Source of the DNA: Armatimonadota bacterium
GTDB taxonomy: Bacteria; Sysuimicrobiota; Sysuimicrobiia; Sysuimicrobiales; Kaftiobacteriaceae
Length of the DNA stretch: 15,801 bases
Assembly: GCA_020028535.1 (NCBI GenBank)
Contig: JAIBHM010000021.1
Coordinates: 1 to 15,801, forward strand
Direction: 5' to 3'
The translations under genes were made by a program, and so were the position numbers. Positions 13,962-15,801 of the stretch are shown here, piece after piece. Within the stretch, counting starts at the first letter, position 1, and each line of letters starts with the position of its first letter. The notes beneath the pieces were generated by a model. The model was not told where the DNA came from, made no database searches, and saw only the letters and a program-made list of their open reading frames with translations.

Positions 13962-14662
13962 CGTTCCGGATGCACCGTGACTGAAGCCTGGCCGCTCGCG
14001 GTGACCCGCCTGCGGCGCAGATCGGCTGTAATCTCCTCGGCCTTCACCTCATTATGCCCCTGGCGGAGGATCGCGCCGCCGGAGAATACCGCCACGCCGT
14101 CGCGGCGGCGAAGCACGATACGCAAGGCCGACCCTGTGATGTCTTCATACGTGAGTCGCGCGGCGCCCTCGGCCACGACCTCGTCGCGTTGACCGAACGC
14201 CTCGATTCGATCGCCGGAGAGACTGCCGTCCGGCGAGCTGACCGCCGGAATTCCCGTGGCCAGCAGCCGTTGCTCCTTCCCGAATACTTCGAGACGTCCC
14301 GCGGTTATTCGGATGTTCTGACGCGGCTGCGTGGCGACCACACGGACCTCCGCCACCGCGCGTTCCTCCATGATCCAGGCAGTGATCTGCGCCGCTTCGA
14401 GCGAGAGTGAGTCATCACTGTAGGTCACTCCTCCGGTGGCGTGCACGATCAGCAGGCGCGTGTCATATGTAATCGACGGCGCGCGCACCGTAATCGGCCC
14501 CCGCCGGACGGTAACCGGGTTGCCCCGGAGCGTCCAGAGGCCGGTCCGGTCGTCGAGCTCGGCGTACGAGGCGCCCGTGACATCAACCGGCGGCGCGGCC
14601 GCGGAAGCCCAAGCCGCCAGGGTCGCGCACAAGAGCCACAAGATCGCGATTGCAGCGCGCAC
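13958..14662 (-). CDS. lptA: LptA/OstA-like periplasmic lipopolysaccharide transport protein
   Basis: I take the GTG at 14662, which gives a 234-residue protein with a signal peptide (VRAAIAILWLLCATLAAWASA) right at the N-terminus and AGGGGA just upstream; an in-frame start at 14743 would place 27 odd residues before it and overlap lptC. The mature part is all beta with the repeating pattern of the OstA/LptA jellyroll, such as ARSITYD-like APSITYDTRLLIVHATGGVTYSDDSLSLEAAQI, SGDRIEAFGQRDEVVAEGAARLTY and EVKAEEITADLRRRRVTASGQASV. LptA forms the bridge that carries lipopolysaccharide across the periplasm. It begins seven bases after the lptC stop and overlaps lptB. The sequence is divergent, so the symbol rests on fold pattern plus gene order. 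Confidence 0.87.
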   Translation of the reverse strand: MRAAIAILWLLCATLAAWASAAAPPVDVTGASYAELDDRTGLWTLRGNPVTVRRGPITVRAPSITYDTRLLIVHATGGVTYSDDSLSLEAAQITAWIMEERAVAEVRVVATQPRQNIRITAGRLEVFGKEQRLLATGIPAVSSPDGSLSGDRIEAFGQRDEVVAEGAARLTYEDITGSALRIVLRRRDGVAVFSGGAILRQGHNEVKAEEITADLRRRRVTASGQASVTVHPER

Positions 14663-14669
14663 AGGTCCC

Positions 14670-15260
14670 CTATTCACTGACGCGTACGACGATGTTGCCT
14701 GAAAACTTCGGGTGCTCCAGTGCGGTGTCAGTGCGCAACTCATCTGCTCTGATGGACATCCCGGGCTGCGTCAGGACAACGTCACCCGAGGCGATCAGCG
14801 TGCGCTGGGATGCGTCGAACCGGACGCGCGCCGCGCGTAACGTTCTGCCGTCTTGAGATCGGGCGACGACGCCCCCGGAGAGCTCGACATCCTTGGAGGA
14901 GATATCGAACACTGCGGCCGGGGCGGAGAACCCGAGCTGGGGCTTCCCGCCGCTGTAGAACTGTCCCGTCACCGCCATCATGATGATACGCTGCCGGTCC
15001 CGGTCCACTTCCAGCGTCGTCGCGCGGATGTCCCACATGCGCCGCCCCTGCGGATCCGTTCCGGACAGCCTGGTCCCCTCGATCTGCAAGAACGGTTCCT
15101 CAGGCTGCGCCTGTGTCGGCTGAGACGCGGCGGGCGGGGCCGAGGCCTGCGGTGGCTCGCCCGGCGCGGCCCGTTCTCCACGCCAGCGTGCCCAATTCAG
15201 TCCGATGAACCCGCCGGCGACGAGGGCGATGATCAATGAGGCGATCCAGATCCTCTTCAT
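14670..15260 (-). CDS. lptC: LptC-like membrane-anchored lipopolysaccharide transport protein
   Basis: This 196-residue protein has one N-terminal span (KRIWIASLIIALVAGGFIGL, 2-21), a Pro/Ala/Gln-rich linker (about 31-57) and a C-terminal beta domain with LptC features: LSGTDPQGRRMWDIRATTLEVDRDRQRIIM, FSAPAAVFDISSKDVELSGGVVARSQDG and LRAARVRFDASQRTLIASGDVVL. LptC passes lipopolysaccharide from the permease to LptA. The ATG at 15260 overlaps the lpxB TGA (ATGA). An open frame extends upstream to 15566, but that stretch is arginine-rich and antagonises the lpxB coding frame, so it is rejected as part of the gene. Its position between lpxB and lptA agrees with the assignment. Confidence 0.9.
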   Translation of the reverse strand: MKRIWIASLIIALVAGGFIGLNWARWRGERAAPGEPPQASAPPAASQPTQAQPEEPFLQIEGTRLSGTDPQGRRMWDIRATTLEVDRDRQRIIMMAVTGQFYSGGKPQLGFSAPAAVFDISSKDVELSGGVVARSQDGRTLRAARVRFDASQRTLIASGDVVLTQPGMSIRADELRTDTALEHPKFSGNIVVRVSE

Positions 15261-15801
15261 GCGCGTTCCCATCTTACTCCCCGCATCTTTTCGGAGGCAA
15301 CGTGATCCAGGAGCCGGAGGACCTCCCCCGCCGCGCGGCCTGCAGCGCCGGGTTCGCCGAGATCTCCGGCGACACGCAGCAACTCGTCCCGCATGGCGTC
15401 GCGCCGGGCGGGATGACGCAGGAGATCCACCGCCACGTCCGCGATCGCCATGGGTGTCATGCGTCGCTGCAACAGTTCCGGCACGATCTCGCGGCCCGCG
15501 AGAATGTTTGGGAGGGAGGCGTGCCTGATCGTGACGACAGATTTGGCGATCATCCAGCTCAGCCACGGGAGGCGGTAGACGGCCACCATCGGCACGCCCA
15601 GCGCCGTGGCCTCGAGTGTGGCCGTCCCGGTCGCAGTAATCAGGAGCGTGGCCGCGCGCATCGCGTCCTCGCTGTCTGTCGCCATCCGCACCTGAACGGG
15701 CGACGTGCTCACATGCGACTCCACGGCCCGCCGAAGCTCCTGTGCGGGAACCGGCAACACGAACCGCACCTCGGGGATGCGCTGCAAAATGCGGCCTGCC
15801 G
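15257..15801 (-). CDS. lpxB: Lipid-A-disaccharide synthase, C-terminal part (5' end outside window)
   Basis: The last 181 or so residues are present and the frame continues past the window edge. LpxB (GT19) joins UDP-diacylglucosamine to lipid X, making the lipid A disaccharide at the inner membrane. Diagnostic segments are ITATGTATLEATALGVPMVAVYRLPWLSWMIAK and the SLPNILAGREIVPELLQRRMTP block, followed by an ALxLL-like helical tail. The gene leads the Lpt genes and overlaps lptC by ATGA, so lipid A synthesis and export are tied in one transcript. The C-terminus appears normal; the N-terminal half and the operon promoter are outside the window. Confidence 0.95.
   Translation of the reverse strand, partial: AGRILQRIPEVRFVLPVPAQELRRAVESHVSTSPVQVRMATDSEDAMRAATLLITATGTATLEATALGVPMVAVYRLPWLSWMIAKSVVTIRHASLPNILAGREIVPELLQRRMTPMAIADVAVDLLRHPARRDAMRDELLRVAGDLGEPGAAGRAAGEVLRLLDHVASEKMRGVRWERA

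Noticed and set aside
15261..15566. Longer N-terminus for LptC
   Set aside because: It is a low-complexity Arg/Gly-rich stretch opposed to the lpxB frame; the ATG at 15260 begins a normal membrane anchor with an ATGA overlap.
1..15801. CRISPR array, tRNA, rRNA, phage or defence genes
   Set aside because: No regularly spaced direct repeats, no tRNA or rRNA signature and no such protein families were seen on reading both strands.

Overview
The window comes from a GC-rich bacterium with an outer membrane. Outer-membrane evidence is direct: lipid A synthesis (lpxB), an Lpt lipopolysaccharide-export set (lptC, lptA, lptB and an LptF/G permease), a TonB-dependent receptor with a TonB protein, and a porin-like protein carrying one SLH (S-layer homology) domain. 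Two traits are more usual in Firmicutes and their diderm relatives: a PyrR-type attenuator before pyrB and the SLH-coiled coil-barrel design also seen in OmpM/SlpA proteins. I infer an uncultured diderm lineage on the Terrabacteria side; the sequence alone does not fix the phylum.

All native genes read on the minus strand, so the genetic order runs from high to low coordinates. First (15801 to 9859 for the tightly packed core, 8954 with the last gene) is an envelope operon: lpxB (5' end outside the window), lptC, lptA, lptB, LptF/G permease, a GT39 (ArnT/PMT-like) membrane glycosyltransferase, a GT2 polyprenyl-phosphate glycosyltransferase and a DUF3084 membrane protein. Most junctions are ATGA/GTGA stop-start overlaps, so translation is probably coupled. 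Together they would make lipid A, export it, and perhaps decorate an envelope glycan with a lipid-linked sugar.

Second (8902 to 5706) is a cobalamin riboswitch followed by a btuB-like receptor, a TonB-like protein and a RuvC/YqgF-fold nuclease. This is a B12-uptake unit with a nuclease riding along.

Third (5379 to 2979) are the SLH porin, a strong intrinsic terminator, a small single-membrane-span protein of unknown function and a secreted CsgG/TolB-N-like protein.

Fourth (1471 to 1) is the head of the pyrimidine operon: promoter, PyrR-binding loop, terminator, pyrB and the start of pyrC.

The only plus-strand gene is the transposase of an IS1202-like (ISNCY-type) insertion sequence at about 1488-2961. 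It is flanked by a perfect 16-17 bp direct repeat and inserted exactly between the stop codon of the CsgG-like gene and the -35 box of the pyr promoter, so it breaks no gene and leaves the core promoter intact. The perfect repeat suggests a recent insertion.

I see no tRNA, rRNA, CRISPR array, phage genes or defence system. The parts that merit a second look are the IS insertion and its end structure, the pyr control region, the small protein/CsgG-like pair, and the glycosyltransferases embedded in the Lpt operon.
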